From Phycisphaerae bacterium (lineage in GTDB: Bacteria > Planctomycetota > Phycisphaerae > Sedimentisphaerales > Anaerobacaceae), in the NCBI GenBank assembly GCA_016782755.1, contig JADHXY010000004.1:1-38463 (forward strand): DNA of 38,463 nt, in the 5' to 3' direction. Position 1 is the stretch's first letter; each line of letters opens with the position of its first letter. The notes under the pieces are model-generated. The model was not told where the DNA came from. It did not search any database and saw only the letters and a program-made list of their open reading frames with translations. Shown piece by piece: positions 1-8,365 of the stretch. The position numbers and the translations under genes were made by a program.

Positions 1-496
1 ATTTTGTGATAGCGGATTTGATATCGGCTCTTATAGTGAAAAGATAAAAAAGCACAGCCGCAAGCCAGAAATACAGGCATGTCGTTTTGATGCTGCTGCG
101 GGAGATGATGTTGTAAAGCGGATTTTTTGCATAAGGCCAGAATATCTGCACGTCCCAGTGATAAACCGCATCAACGAGCACATGAAACCACGCCCCAAGT
201 ATGCCGGAGAGAACGAGTTTCAATATACCGCTTTTGTAAGGGAGTTTTAGTGCGGCCATTATTTTTTTTATGATCGGCCTGGCAGGTATAAAACAGAGAG
301 CGAAAACCACTCCTACAATACCACCGATAAGCAGGGAGTGAAAATACCAGTGCCTGTGCGGCAGCAAGCCGGGCGCAAATAGCACTTCGACATCGATAAT
401 AACATTAGCCAGCACAAAGACCGGTAAGTCTATCCATTTTTTAAACACCAGCCCAAAAAATCCCGACGGCCCAAAATGATAAGGAGTATAAGGCAT
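1..496 (-). CDS. YdjM-like inner-membrane putative metal-dependent hydrolase (partial, runs off the window)
   Basis: The reading frame starts with ATG at 496 and stays open to base 1, so the C-terminus lies outside the window; about 165 residues are visible. The N-terminus MPYTPYHFGPSGFF, the RHWYFHSLL segment and the later HVLVDAVYHWDVQIFWPY stretch fit the YdjM/DUF457 family of membrane proteins, whose conserved His and Asp residues suggest metal binding. Hydrophobic segments lie near residues 23-40, 52-72, 95-110 and 140-158. It begins 7 bases after the stop of the DUF5131 gene on the same strand, so it is probably co-transcribed with it. The biochemical role of the family is not established; the hydrolase label is a family inference. 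Confidence 0.8.
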   Translation of the reverse strand, partial: MPYTPYHFGPSGFFGLVFKKWIDLPVFVLANVIIDVEVLFAPGLLPHRHWYFHSLLIGGIVGVVFALCFIPARPIIKKIMAALKLPYKSGILKLVLSGILGAWFHVLVDAVYHWDVQIFWPYAKNPLYNIISRSSIKTTCLYFWLAAVLFYLFTIRADIKSAITK

Positions 497-503
497 AGCT
501 TTA

Positions 504-1238
504 TTATACAGCTTGAAGCGTATCTTTGACAGCCTGAGGATAATTATCCCAGGTTCTGCCATTTAAGAGTCTGCCGGCTTTCTTTTTATTGACCCCGCCC
601 CATTGTTTGAAAAAGAAAGGTGCATCACTTTTATCGCATCCTGCTTTAATATCCAAAATCCACTCTTTTTTAATTGGCCTTGATCCCGGACCGGATTCGC
701 CACCAACAATTACCCAGTCTATACGGTCTAAAATTAAGGAAGGCAAAGGACCGAGCAACGGCTCTAAAGAAAGAAAACGAATATGAGAGTTTACTTCCCT
801 TAGATCGTCTGCCCGAAAAACATAGTCATCATTCTCAATAGTAACGCCCATCCAAATATTCTTTGTCCAATCCAAAAGAGGTGCAAGCTCTTTGAGTCGA
901 TGCGATCTTTTAGTAAGAATTTGAAATGTATGATGTGAATTTTCGTTCATAACATTAAACACCTGCTGAACAAACTCAACAGGTATGTCTTCATGAAAAA
1001 GATCGCTCATTGAGTTTACAAACACAACTCTCGGTTTTTTCCAATGATAAGGTTCTTTGAGTGCCTCAGGGTGAAGTGTTAATTCAAAGCCGTTTTTATA
1101 TCTCGGCTGGCCCATTGCTTTGAGACGCTTGGCCATTCGCTCCGCATAGCAATTCAAACATCCCGGACTTATCTTAGTACATCCCGAAACAGGATTCCAA
1201 GTCGATTCCGTCCATTCTATCTTGGAATCAATTCCCAT
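504..1238 (-). CDS. DUF5131 (phage Gp37/Gp68-like) three-Cys-motif protein
   Basis: This 244-residue protein has the hallmark of the DUF5131 family: a CX6CX2C cluster at Cys20, Cys27 and Cys30 within WNPVSGCTKISPGC. That pattern suggests an iron-sulfur or metal site resembling radical-SAM chemistry. Other family blocks are visible: VNSMSDLFHEDIP, QILTKR, GVTIEN, FLSLEPLLG, VIVGGESGPGSRP and FFFKQWGG. Length is normal for the family. Its start codon directly follows the stop of the TcmP gene with no spacer, so the two are translated as a unit, which matches the known regular pairing of these families. Substrate and product are unknown. Confidence 0.9.
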   Translation of the reverse strand: MGIDSKIEWTESTWNPVSGCTKISPGCLNCYAERMAKRLKAMGQPRYKNGFELTLHPEALKEPYHWKKPRVVFVNSMSDLFHEDIPVEFVQQVFNVMNENSHHTFQILTKRSHRLKELAPLLDWTKNIWMGVTIENDDYVFRADDLREVNSHIRFLSLEPLLGPLPSLILDRIDWVIVGGESGPGSRPIKKEWILDIKAGCDKSDAPFFFKQWGGVNKKKAGRLLNGRTWDNYPQAVKDTLQAV

Positions 1239-2120
1239 TTAGATTTTCCTTATTAAGTGTTCTGCAATTCTAATAGCAATTGGTGCTCCTTTAGCGTTTC
1301 CGACAGCAAAGAACAATTGAAATAAAGCACTTTCGCGACTATTATAAAATACCTTAGTCTTTTCTGCCACTCCAGAGAATATAGTTCTTAATCTATTTTT
1401 ATAAAAATCCCCAATTCTATCGAAGTCACAGGCCTTAATTATTATATCAACTGATTGGCCAAAAATGTCATCTAAAGTTCGAGTTTTATAAAAATACTCA
1501 AACCAATCTTCTGTTCCAAAAATTCTATTTAAGCGATTATACGAAATTTTACCTGGGTCTTTTGCTAAAAGTCTATTGACTGCCATGAGTGGAAATAGTA
1601 CCCAAACATCAATACATTGGGTTTTTGCGACTGCTTCAATCGTTGGCCATTCGACCTCTGTTGCAAAAGGATCTAAAAATAGAACTGCCCGTGTATTTGT
1701 CCAATTCTCCTTGTTACAATAATTCTTAATGAATTCATTTGCATCACTTTGTATTATTTCAATTTGCCTTTCTTTTTCTGGATGTTCCGTTCTTAACTTT
1801 TCTAGTTCATTAATTTTATTTTTATTACTTTCAATAAAGATATATTTGTGGAACGATGGACTTGTCTCAAGAGCTAATTTTGCCGATCCCTTTAAAAACT
1901 TCTTAGATTCATCTTCTTCCAATTCTTCAAAAAAACCTTGAATATTATATTGCTGTTGCCTTTGCTGGCGATATCCTGTTCCTGCAAATGCATCGATGTA
2001 GACTCTTTTGAAAGGTTGATTTTTCAGTGCAGTATTATAAGCTTCAAGATATTTCTTTAAAATCTCAAGTTTTTGCTCTGTCCAGCTACCACCAAAAAGT
2101 TGTTTGGTATAATCTTCCAT
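1239..2120 (-). CDS. tcmP: Three-Cys-motif partner protein TcmP
   Basis: This 293-residue protein resembles the three-Cys-motif partner family, which occurs beside DUF5131 proteins. It has a Rossmann methyltransferase-like core: YIDAFAGTG near residues 41-49 as a SAM-site-like loop, FIESN as the acidic strand end, and FLDPFATEVEW as a motif IV-like segment. A TKQLFGGSWTEQKLEIL block lies at the N-terminus. Translation starts at the ATG at 2120, preceded by AAGGG on the minus strand. The gene is AT-richer than hldD upstream and the K+ genes beyond, which suggests horizontal acquisition of the pair. Methyltransferase activity is inferred from fold motifs only. Confidence 0.88.
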   Translation of the reverse strand: MEDYTKQLFGGSWTEQKLEILKKYLEAYNTALKNQPFKRVYIDAFAGTGYRQQRQQQYNIQGFFEELEEDESKKFLKGSAKLALETSPSFHKYIFIESNKNKINELEKLRTEHPEKERQIEIIQSDANEFIKNYCNKENWTNTRAVLFLDPFATEVEWPTIEAVAKTQCIDVWVLFPLMAVNRLLAKDPGKISYNRLNRIFGTEDWFEYFYKTRTLDDIFGQSVDIIIKACDFDRIGDFYKNRLRTIFSGVAEKTKVFYNSRESALFQLFFAVGNAKGAPIAIRIAEHLIRKI

Positions 2121-2160
2121 TTAATTTCCCTTGAAAACTATTGATGTCACTTTAAACTTT

Positions 2161-3138
2161 TTATTTTCCTCCCAGGTAGTCTCCTGTTTGCAGGTAGTTC
2201 TGGACATAATCTTTAATTGCCTCTTCAAGAGTTGTGGTTGGTTTTTTAAAACCGGCGTCACGGAGTTTTGTTATATCGGCTTGCGTGTAGTACTGGTACT
2301 GGTTTTTGATCGAATCGGGCATAGTGACGTATTCAATAGCCGCCTTTTTATCCATGGCTGTGAAAACTCCCTTTACCAGATCGTTCCAGCTGCGAGCCTT
2401 GCCGGTGCCAATATTAAAAATCCCGCCGATGTCGGGGTTGTCCATGAAAAACAGTGTCATATCTACGGCGTCCTTGACGTAGATGAAATCGCGGACGTAT
2501 TCGCCGTCACCATAATCGGGGTTTGCACTCTTGAAGAGTTTCACTTTGCCAGTCGCATTTATCTGCTCGAACGATTTTAGTATGAAGCTTCGCATGTCGG
2601 CTTTGTGGTATTCGTTCGGGCCGAAAACGTTAAAATATTTCAAGCCGACTAATTTATCGAGCAACCCCGCCTTGCGCGCCCACAGGTCGAACATCTGTTT
2701 TGAATAGCCATACATATTCAGCGGCGTCAGCTGGTCGATCTCGGTTTCGTTATCGCTAAAACCTTTGCTGCCGTCGCCGTATGTGGCTGCACTGGATGCG
2801 TAGATAAAGCGGGCGTTTTCGGAGATTGCCCACTGGGCGAGATGTTTTGTGTATTCGAAATTGTTTTTCGCTAAATAGGAAGCGTCGGTCTCGGTGGTGG
2901 ATGAGCAGGCACCCATATGGAAAACGGCGGTAATAGCCTTTGGCGGACGGGCGGTGTGGATGAGGTTTAGGAAATCGTCCTTTTCGATATAGTCAGCAAA
3001 TCGGAGGTTGCGAAGGTTTTTCCATCTGCCATCAGTTCCAAGCTGATCGACAATGAGTATGTCGTCAATACCGCGTGCGTTAAGCTGGGCAACGATAGCC
3101 GAACCGATAAACCCTGCCGCTCCTGTTACTATAATCAT
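2161..3138 (-). CDS. hldD: ADP-L-glycero-D-manno-heptose 6-epimerase
   Basis: The 325-residue protein is an extended short-chain dehydrogenase of the HldD/RfaD type. It interconverts ADP-D-glycero- and ADP-L-glycero-manno-heptose, the last step in making the heptose donor for the LPS inner core. Evidence includes the N-terminal NADP-binding GAAGFIGSAI loop, the family block VDQLGTDGRWKNL, the ACSSTTETDASYL region, the ASSAATYG serine strand, the YGYSK catalytic Tyr-X3-Lys, and KYFNVFGPNEYHKADMRS. Length matches the family. It lies 40 bases upstream of tcmP on the same strand, but a functional link is not evident. Its presence implies an outer membrane with heptose-containing glycolipid. Confidence 0.95.
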   Translation of the reverse strand: MIIVTGAAGFIGSAIVAQLNARGIDDILIVDQLGTDGRWKNLRNLRFADYIEKDDFLNLIHTARPPKAITAVFHMGACSSTTETDASYLAKNNFEYTKHLAQWAISENARFIYASSAATYGDGSKGFSDNETEIDQLTPLNMYGYSKQMFDLWARKAGLLDKLVGLKYFNVFGPNEYHKADMRSFILKSFEQINATGKVKLFKSANPDYGDGEYVRDFIYVKDAVDMTLFFMDNPDIGGIFNIGTGKARSWNDLVKGVFTAMDKKAAIEYVTMPDSIKNQYQYYTQADITKLRDAGFKKPTTTLEEAIKDYVQNYLQTGDYLGGK

Positions 3139-3329
3139 CTTCTCGTTTCCTCAGAAAGTACGTATCCAATAAAAAAACAAGCATCAGTATAACCAATAGC
3201 CTTGCAATATCAAGAAAACAGTTTGTTCAGGAATAACTCAGGTTGAAATCTCAAAGAAAACGATATTAGAGCAGAATAATAATTTTATTGGAAAATTTGT
3301 GCCAAAAGTAGTACAAGTTTAAATTAATT

Positions 3330-5108
3330 ATGCAGATACGTTACGAAAACAAGCGTTTGGAACGAGCAACGATCGCTGTGAACGTGCTGTCATCGGCATT
3401 GGTGGCGGCAAGTTTTGTGCTTTTGTTCGGGTTCGATGCGCCGCTGCTGCCGGCTGAGTGGCTTTACGGGGTGCAGTTTGTGCTGCTTTTTGTATTCGTA
3501 GCAGAAAAAATCGTTCGCGGATTCAATGCAACATCACTTAAGGAATATATCGGCGGCTTCTGGTTCGAGATACCGTTATTGATAGGCCTTGTGGTGATGC
3601 TCTGGGGATCGGGGCGATGGTTTGCGGCTGCCAATATTTCTACCGTTCGCCATGTAGCGATAGGTATATATCTTGTGCTCGAGGTGGTATTCAAGCTTTG
3701 CCGCACTACGGTTAATCTGGCGGCTTCGGGTCGTAATCCGACGCGGGTTCTTATCGCAAGCTTTGTGTTTTTGATACTGGTTGGTGCAGGGCTTTTGACA
3801 CTGCCGAGGGCAGCCAGCGGAGAACGGATTAGCTTTGTCGATGCCCTCTTTACCTCGACAAGCGCCACTTGCGTTACGGGGCTTATTGTCAAGGATACCG
3901 GGGCGGATTTCAGCCTGCCCGGCCAGATAGTTATCCTTTCGCTCATCCAGCTGGGCGGATTGGGTATAGTGGTCTTCGGAGCTGTTTTTGCCCTTCTTCT
4001 CGGCCAGGCTTTGAGTCTGCGAGAATCCGTAGCCATGCAGGACATGCTCAGCGCGAGTACGCTTGGGCGGATCGGGAATATGATAGCATTTATTTTTCTC
4101 GGCACGCTGGTTTTTGAGGCTATCGGAGCGGTAAGCCTTTACGGTATGTGGGACAATGCGGCAGGCATGGATCTTAATTTGCAGCATCAATGGTTTTACA
4201 GCATCTTCCACTCCGTCAGCGCATTCTGTAATGCCGGGTTTGCTCTGTTTGACGACAGTTTAATATCATACCAGAGGCAATGGCGAGTCTTTGCGGTTAT
4301 AGTTCCGCTGATAATTCTCGGCGGTCTTGGGTTCGGTGTTCTTTATGATCTGGCAAATATTGCCGCTGACAGGTTCAAGAAACTTTCTATGAAGCTGCTG
4401 AAAAAGAACACTCTATTCAACGACTCGCCAAAACGAATGAGGCTTCAGACAAAAATCGTATTAAGCGTAAGCGGAATATTGATCCTGCTCGGAACGACCT
4501 TTATACTGCTGCTGGAACATTACACAGGACAGGGCAGCCACGAAAGCGGCGGTTTGCTGGGGGCGTTTTTTCAATCGGTCACCGCAAGAACAGCCGGTTT
4601 CAATACCATTGACATCTCTGCTATGAGCGCACCGAGTAAGTTCATATTAATAATATTGATGTTTATCGGCGGCTCGCCCGGTTCGACTGCCGGAGGTATC
4701 AAAACGGTAACTTTGGCGGTAATCGTAATAAGTGCAATCGCAACCCTCCGAAAGAGGCGCGACGTGGAGATATTTCAGCGCAGTGTAGGCCTTGTGGTTG
4801 TTGGAAGGGCCTTGACGGTGACTTTGCTGTTTTTGGTTGTTCTTCTGGGTGCGGGGCTGCTGCTGAGTATTACAGAATCAGCTGGCGGATTTGATTTTAT
4901 GGATATTATGTTTGAGACGGCTTCTGCACTTGGCACAGTAGGTCTCTCAACAGGAGTTACCGGTGCTTTGACAATGGCTGGCAAATTGATTATCATCGCT
5001 GTGATGCTGATAGGCAGACTTGGGCCATTGACGCTACTGGCAGTTTTGACATTTAATCTCAAGCCTGCAAAATACAACTATCCGGAAGAAGCGATAATCG
5101 TCGGCTGA
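3330..5108 (+). CDS. TrkH/KtrB-family potassium uptake channel subunit with extended N-terminus
   Basis: This 592-residue multi-pass membrane protein has the four pore loops of the TrkH/KtrB family: TSATCVTGL, SAFCNAGF, ARTAGFNT and ALGTVGLS. Each carries the filter glycine. The GGSPGSTAGGIKT segment after the third loop is also typical of the family. At about 590 residues it is longer than classical KtrB (about 450); the extra 130-150 N-terminal residues hold additional predicted membrane helices. Potassium (possibly with sodium) uptake at the inner membrane is the expected role. The gating subunit follows 27 bases downstream. No clear Shine-Dalgarno precedes the ATG, which sits in an AT-rich leader, so the start is a little uncertain. 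Confidence 0.93.
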   Translation: MQIRYENKRLERATIAVNVLSSALVAASFVLLFGFDAPLLPAEWLYGVQFVLLFVFVAEKIVRGFNATSLKEYIGGFWFEIPLLIGLVVMLWGSGRWFAAANISTVRHVAIGIYLVLEVVFKLCRTTVNLAASGRNPTRVLIASFVFLILVGAGLLTLPRAASGERISFVDALFTSTSATCVTGLIVKDTGADFSLPGQIVILSLIQLGGLGIVVFGAVFALLLGQALSLRESVAMQDMLSASTLGRIGNMIAFIFLGTLVFEAIGAVSLYGMWDNAAGMDLNLQHQWFYSIFHSVSAFCNAGFALFDDSLISYQRQWRVFAVIVPLIILGGLGFGVLYDLANIAADRFKKLSMKLLKKNTLFNDSPKRMRLQTKIVLSVSGILILLGTTFILLLEHYTGQGSHESGGLLGAFFQSVTARTAGFNTIDISAMSAPSKFILIILMFIGGSPGSTAGGIKTVTLAVIVISAIATLRKRRDVEIFQRSVGLVVVGRALTVTLLFLVVLLGAGLLLSITESAGGFDFMDIMFETASALGTVGLSTGVTGALTMAGKLIIIAVMLIGRLGPLTLLAVLTFNLKPAKYNYPEEAIIVG

Positions 5109-5135
5109 GGCACGAAATTTTTAGGAGCATAGAAA

Positions 5136-5834
5136 ATGAAGCGTTTTGCTGTTATAGGTTTAGGTCGGTTTGGAAAGAAACTTGCAATCGCATTGGCCAT
5201 GAGCGGAGCGGATGTTATAGCCATCGACAAAGACCGTGAAGAAGTTGACAGTATCCGCGACCAGGTTAGCCTTGCCGTTCGCCTCGACAGTACCGACGAA
5301 GAAGCGATGAAGGCGCAGGGTGTCGACAAGGTGGACGTTGCAATAATCGGGATCGGTCAGGGTACGGGCAAGGGGTTCGAGTCGGCGGTTCTTACAGTCG
5401 TTAACCTAAAGCAAATGGGCGTTAAAAACATATACACCCGCGCAGAGGACCTCACTGCCGGCGAAGTTTTTTCCAAGATCGGTGCAACCGAAGTAATTTA
5501 TCCGGAAATAGAATCCGCACAACGCTGGGCATATAAGCTCATAGCACCACAGATCGGCGAAAAAATCGACTTCGCGCCGGGTTACAGCCTTGCCCGGGTA
5601 AAATCACCTCCGAGCTTCGACGGTAAGACCGTTATGGATATGCAGCTGCGGCAAAAATACAATGTCAACCTCGTTGCAATAAAACGCAGCGAGGATAGCA
5701 AGGCCAAAAAGAGCGAAAAAGGCGACAAAGGCGGAATTATAAATGTTCCCATGCCAAATACAGTCATCTATGAAGGCGATATACTCATGGTGGCCGGCTC
5801 TGATGTCAACCTCGCAAAGCTGCCGCAAGATTAA
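5136..5834 (+). CDS. TrkA/KtrA-family potassium uptake regulatory subunit (RCK)
   Basis: The 232-residue cytosolic protein has an N-terminal RCK domain with the nucleotide-binding loop VIGLGRFGKKLA and the acidic strand end AIDKD. An RCK_C (TrkA_C) domain follows from about residue 145, including GKTVMDMQLRQKYNVNLVAI and a C-terminal YEGDILMVAGS. Such proteins form a gating ring under the TrkH/KtrB channel and respond to nucleotides. An insertion rich in Lys, Glu and Gly (about residues 188-202) interrupts the RCK_C domain. A good ribosome site (TTAGGAG) precedes the ATG. The gene forms a two-gene operon with the channel subunit just upstream. Confidence 0.93.
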   Translation: MKRFAVIGLGRFGKKLAIALAMSGADVIAIDKDREEVDSIRDQVSLAVRLDSTDEEAMKAQGVDKVDVAIIGIGQGTGKGFESAVLTVVNLKQMGVKNIYTRAEDLTAGEVFSKIGATEVIYPEIESAQRWAYKLIAPQIGEKIDFAPGYSLARVKSPPSFDGKTVMDMQLRQKYNVNLVAIKRSEDSKAKKSEKGDKGGIINVPMPNTVIYEGDILMVAGSDVNLAKLPQD

Positions 5835-5995
5835 GATTTCATCAAATATGCCCGACGGCAGCAAATCTGCTATCGTTTGGTTCTGCTGAAGCAAATGTTA
5901 CACAATTGGTAAATATCGGTCAAGTCTTACAGTTGCGCGTGGCAGCAATATGGGTTCACAGATGACTCGTTCAAAACCTCTCGAAGCTTTTTTGT

Positions 5996-6013
5996 GCTTT
6001 TTTTTAATCGAGT
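5996..6013 (+). repeat. Left copy of an 18-bp perfect direct repeat
   Basis: GCTTTTTTTTAATCGAGT is identical to the sequence at 8356-8373. The two copies bracket the 67-aa gene and the C39-like peptidase gene. Both lie at the T-tract end of a terminator-like hairpin. The pair could be a target or attachment duplication, or simply two related terminators. Confidence 0.6.
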
Positions 6014-6153
6014 GCTTTCCGGCCTGATTTTGGTTAAAATTGCAGAAAATTGGAATATATTTGAACCAATCGGGGCAAACTGCGTCTTTACCCGATGATA
6101 AACCAGTGATACAATAATATAGTTGGAACCGACCATTATACAAGGAGTTAACG

Positions 6154-6177
6154 GTGTAAATTTCTTGAAATTTACAC
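6154..6177. promoter_or_regulatory. 24-nt perfect palindrome, candidate operator
   Basis: GTGTAAATTTC and GAAATTTACAC form 11-bp arms around a 2-nt centre. The site lies in a gap roughly 270 bases before the 67-aa gene. It resembles a dimeric repressor site, but no regulator gene is adjacent. Confidence 0.45.
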
Positions 6178-6442
6178 AACCATCGAGTATAATGTACATT
6201 AAATTAGGATAGATGACTAAAATTTAATCAATTTTTACTTGCTTTGTGCCGATAACTATCGGTATATTACGAAGTTTATGTGAGTTTACTTGTTTTTTTG
6301 GTAAAATCTTATTATAGTTTGAGCGTCAACTCACTAACCGCAACTGTTTGAGGAAGGTTCTTTGAGATCAAGTCCAACTTTGAGAAGATTGATATAGTAT
6401 ATAGAACGGGATTAAGGGAAAGCAAACGAGCCAGGAGATATA

Positions 6443-6646
6443 ATGGAAAAACAGAGAAGAGAAGGACTCTCGGCATCTGATTCTCACGGAGAAACTAAGG
6501 CCGAATCTAATCTGAACCAATCGCACCGGATTGGAGCAAAGGGTTACGGACTTGATCAGCGTCAACAAGAAGCTATTGCAGATCTTTGGGCATGGCAAGA
6601 AGCTTCTCTAAAATCTGATATTGTTCTGGGTGGCCCAATAAGATAA
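6443..6646 (+). CDS. Small hypothetical protein (67 aa) upstream of C39-like peptidase
   Basis: I do not recognise this protein. It starts with ATG at 6443 behind a clear AGGAG five bases upstream, which supports real translation. The first 35 residues are polar and charged and look disordered. The second half (GLDQRQQEAIADLWAWQE) may form a helix. It ends in SDIVLGGPIR, so a Leu-Gly-Gly lies three residues before the C-terminus. It has no signal peptide or membrane segment. The peptidase gene begins 36 bases downstream, so the two probably form an operon. The Gly-Gly near the end next to a papain-fold peptidase may point to a substrate-enzyme relation, but this is speculation. Confidence 0.6.
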   Translation: MEKQRREGLSASDSHGETKAESNLNQSHRIGAKGYGLDQRQQEAIADLWAWQEASLKSDIVLGGPIR

Positions 6647-6682
6647 TTTTCACCAGATATCTGATTTTAGGGGGTTTCTCTA

Positions 6683-8302
6683 TTGCACAATGTTTTTGCG
6701 AAAAGCTCACCAGTACCTAAAAAATGTGAGAGTTCTGAGTATTCATTCTATTTCGACCTTATTTCACCTTTGTGGGAAAACTGCGAAGCCAAGGGGGCTA
6801 TTCATCGATTATGTTCTCTTATGCGCAAAATGGGCGTGAAAACTTTGGTTGAAGAGGAACTTGAGCCTAATACCGAAATTCTGAATGAGTTCGAGGATTT
6901 AGAAAAACAGATAAAAGGTGATCTTTCTGAACGGAAAGCGATTCGTTTTAGTTTTTTCTCCTGCCCCTGCACTGACAAATGGTGGGAATATCCCGCGGAA
7001 TCATTTTTGGGCTATGCCGTTATTTTAAAAGCAAAACTTCCAGACAACGATAGTGGTAAAGATATTTCATATATACTCGAATCTGTTACACGACCCCCAG
7101 GTTGGGCCGAGGGTGAAATTTTCAAACAGGTGACAAATTATTATATCCATTGTCATAATACTTTTTTAACCACTATTGGCACAACAAAGCAATGTAAAGA
7201 GCATTCTATTGAGGGGGTGTTCTTTTGTCAGCAAAATACGCTCACCCACGTCTGTGCCCATGCTGCTCTAAGGACGATGCTTAATACTCGCCAAGAATTA
7301 ATTGGTCATAAAGTAACCAATCGAGAACTCAACGACATCTTGAAAGCCAAATTCCCCAAAGATTATACCGATGGAGTTTTCTACACAGGACTATATCCCT
7401 ATCATATGGAAGCAATAGCCACCTATTTCAAGCTCAATATTTTGCCAGCAGATTTTTTAAATATGGGAACAGTGGATTACGCCGAATGGATATATCCTCT
7501 CATTGAATCCGGTTTCCCTGTGTTGCTGGCGTTCTGCCCTACACATTCATTGGGGCATGTAGTTGCTATTTTGGGACATACAATAAACTCAGACAAATGG
7601 GATAGTGAAGCGCATTTGGCCTATCGTCCTGAAGCATTTGGAACATACCACGCAAGTTCTGCTTGGGTAGATCATTTTATAATCAATGATGATAATTTCG
7701 GTATGTATACCTGCATGCCACCAACATATTTGAGAAATAAGCTACTGCCACAATATGACCAGACCCAACGTGCTACATTTGCTTTGGCGTTATTGCCAGC
7801 GAACACTGATGCAGCACCATATGTTGCTGAAAAATCCTCTGTTAGTTTAGTGGAAAATTTGGCAATGTGTTATACACCAACAACAGATAATAAATGGTTG
7901 AATCGTTTATGGGGACAACTTCGACAAAGAAATAAAGGTGTCGTCGCCAGAACCGTAATTTGCAAGAAAGATGCCTATATTGAATCTCTTAAATCACATT
8001 TAGCTGCTGAAGATCAAATTCCAAAAGAACTTTCAATTTGCTCAGAGAATATCATAGTAACCGAAATTAGTCTTCCTGATCTCTATACCTGCAATAAACA
8101 TAAACTTGGCGATGTTGTAAGTGATGCAAAAACAGTTATATCAAATGGAAATCGGTATATACAGTTTATTTGGGGCTGGTTACCAGGAATCCAAGTTCCT
8201 GCAGAACCGAAAGAAGGAATCACACCATCCGATTGGCCAATAAAAACCCATATTCCGTTATTCAGACATTCGAATACTCTCAAACCACATAGTGAATGGT
8301 AA
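6683..8302 (+). CDS. Papain-fold (C39-like) cysteine peptidase domain protein
   Basis: The 539-residue protein uses a TTG start preceded by AGGGGG eight bases upstream. Residues 1-165 are unassigned. A C39-like core follows: FFCQQN (Gln183/184, oxyanion hole), VCAHAALRTML with Cys191 as candidate nucleophile, GFPVLLAFCPTHSLGHVVAILGH with His292, and FIINDDNFG with Asp336. This is the order and spacing of a papain-like Gln-Cys-His-Asp set. The last 140 residues are a separate unassigned region. There is no signal peptide or membrane helix, so it is likely cytosolic. It is neither fused to nor adjacent to an ABC exporter, unlike bacteriocin-processing C39 enzymes. It sits with a small protein in an AT-rich module between direct repeats. 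Function is unknown. Confidence 0.7.
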   Translation: MHNVFAKSSPVPKKCESSEYSFYFDLISPLWENCEAKGAIHRLCSLMRKMGVKTLVEEELEPNTEILNEFEDLEKQIKGDLSERKAIRFSFFSCPCTDKWWEYPAESFLGYAVILKAKLPDNDSGKDISYILESVTRPPGWAEGEIFKQVTNYYIHCHNTFLTTIGTTKQCKEHSIEGVFFCQQNTLTHVCAHAALRTMLNTRQELIGHKVTNRELNDILKAKFPKDYTDGVFYTGLYPYHMEAIATYFKLNILPADFLNMGTVDYAEWIYPLIESGFPVLLAFCPTHSLGHVVAILGHTINSDKWDSEAHLAYRPEAFGTYHASSAWVDHFIINDDNFGMYTCMPPTYLRNKLLPQYDQTQRATFALALLPANTDAAPYVAEKSSVSLVENLAMCYTPTTDNKWLNRLWGQLRQRNKGVVARTVICKKDAYIESLKSHLAAEDQIPKELSICSENIIVTEISLPDLYTCNKHKLGDVVSDAKTVISNGNRYIQFIWGWLPGIQVPAEPKEGITPSDWPIKTHIPLFRHSNTLKPHSEW

Positions 8303-8336
8303 AAACAAAACCGACCCCTCCGAAAGACTAAGAAAA

Positions 8337-8365
8337 GGCTGGACTTTTTCGTCCGGCTTTTTTTT
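8337..8365 (+). terminator. Rho-independent terminator after the peptidase gene
   Basis: GCTGGAC (8338-8344) pairs with GTCCGGC (8351-8357) around a six-base loop, with one G-T pair, followed by eight T residues. It lies 35 bases after the peptidase stop codon. The T-tract is shared with the right copy of the 18-bp direct repeat. Confidence 0.85.

Larger units (their letters stand above)
5835..6442. other. 608-bp intergenic region with weak hairpin, direct repeat and palindromes
   Basis: No convincing gene is seen. Near the left end AAGC and GCTT flank a T-tract (about 5984-6005), a weak terminator candidate for the potassium operon. It overlaps the left copy of an 18-bp direct repeat. A 24-nt perfect dyad lies at 6154-6177, and CCGATA/TATCGG arms with a 2-nt spacer lie at 6249-6262. 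The right part is AT-rich and is the likely promoter region for the 67-aa gene. Confidence 0.6.

Noticed and set aside
3464-4211. Long open frames of more than 200 codons on the minus strand inside the TrkH/KtrB gene
   Set aside because: They are antisense to a well-supported channel gene, have biased low-complexity composition and no recognisable motifs or ribosome sites.
6145-6159. AAGGAG followed by GTG TAA, a start-stop minimal frame
   Set aside because: Two codons with no downstream coupling; the GTG TAA lies inside the 24-nt palindrome and is more likely incidental.
5898-6199. Two overlapping minus-strand open frames of about 90 codons in the gap after the potassium genes
   Set aside because: No ribosome site and no protein-like pattern; one overlaps the weak terminator and the palindrome, so they look like chance frames in AT-rich DNA.
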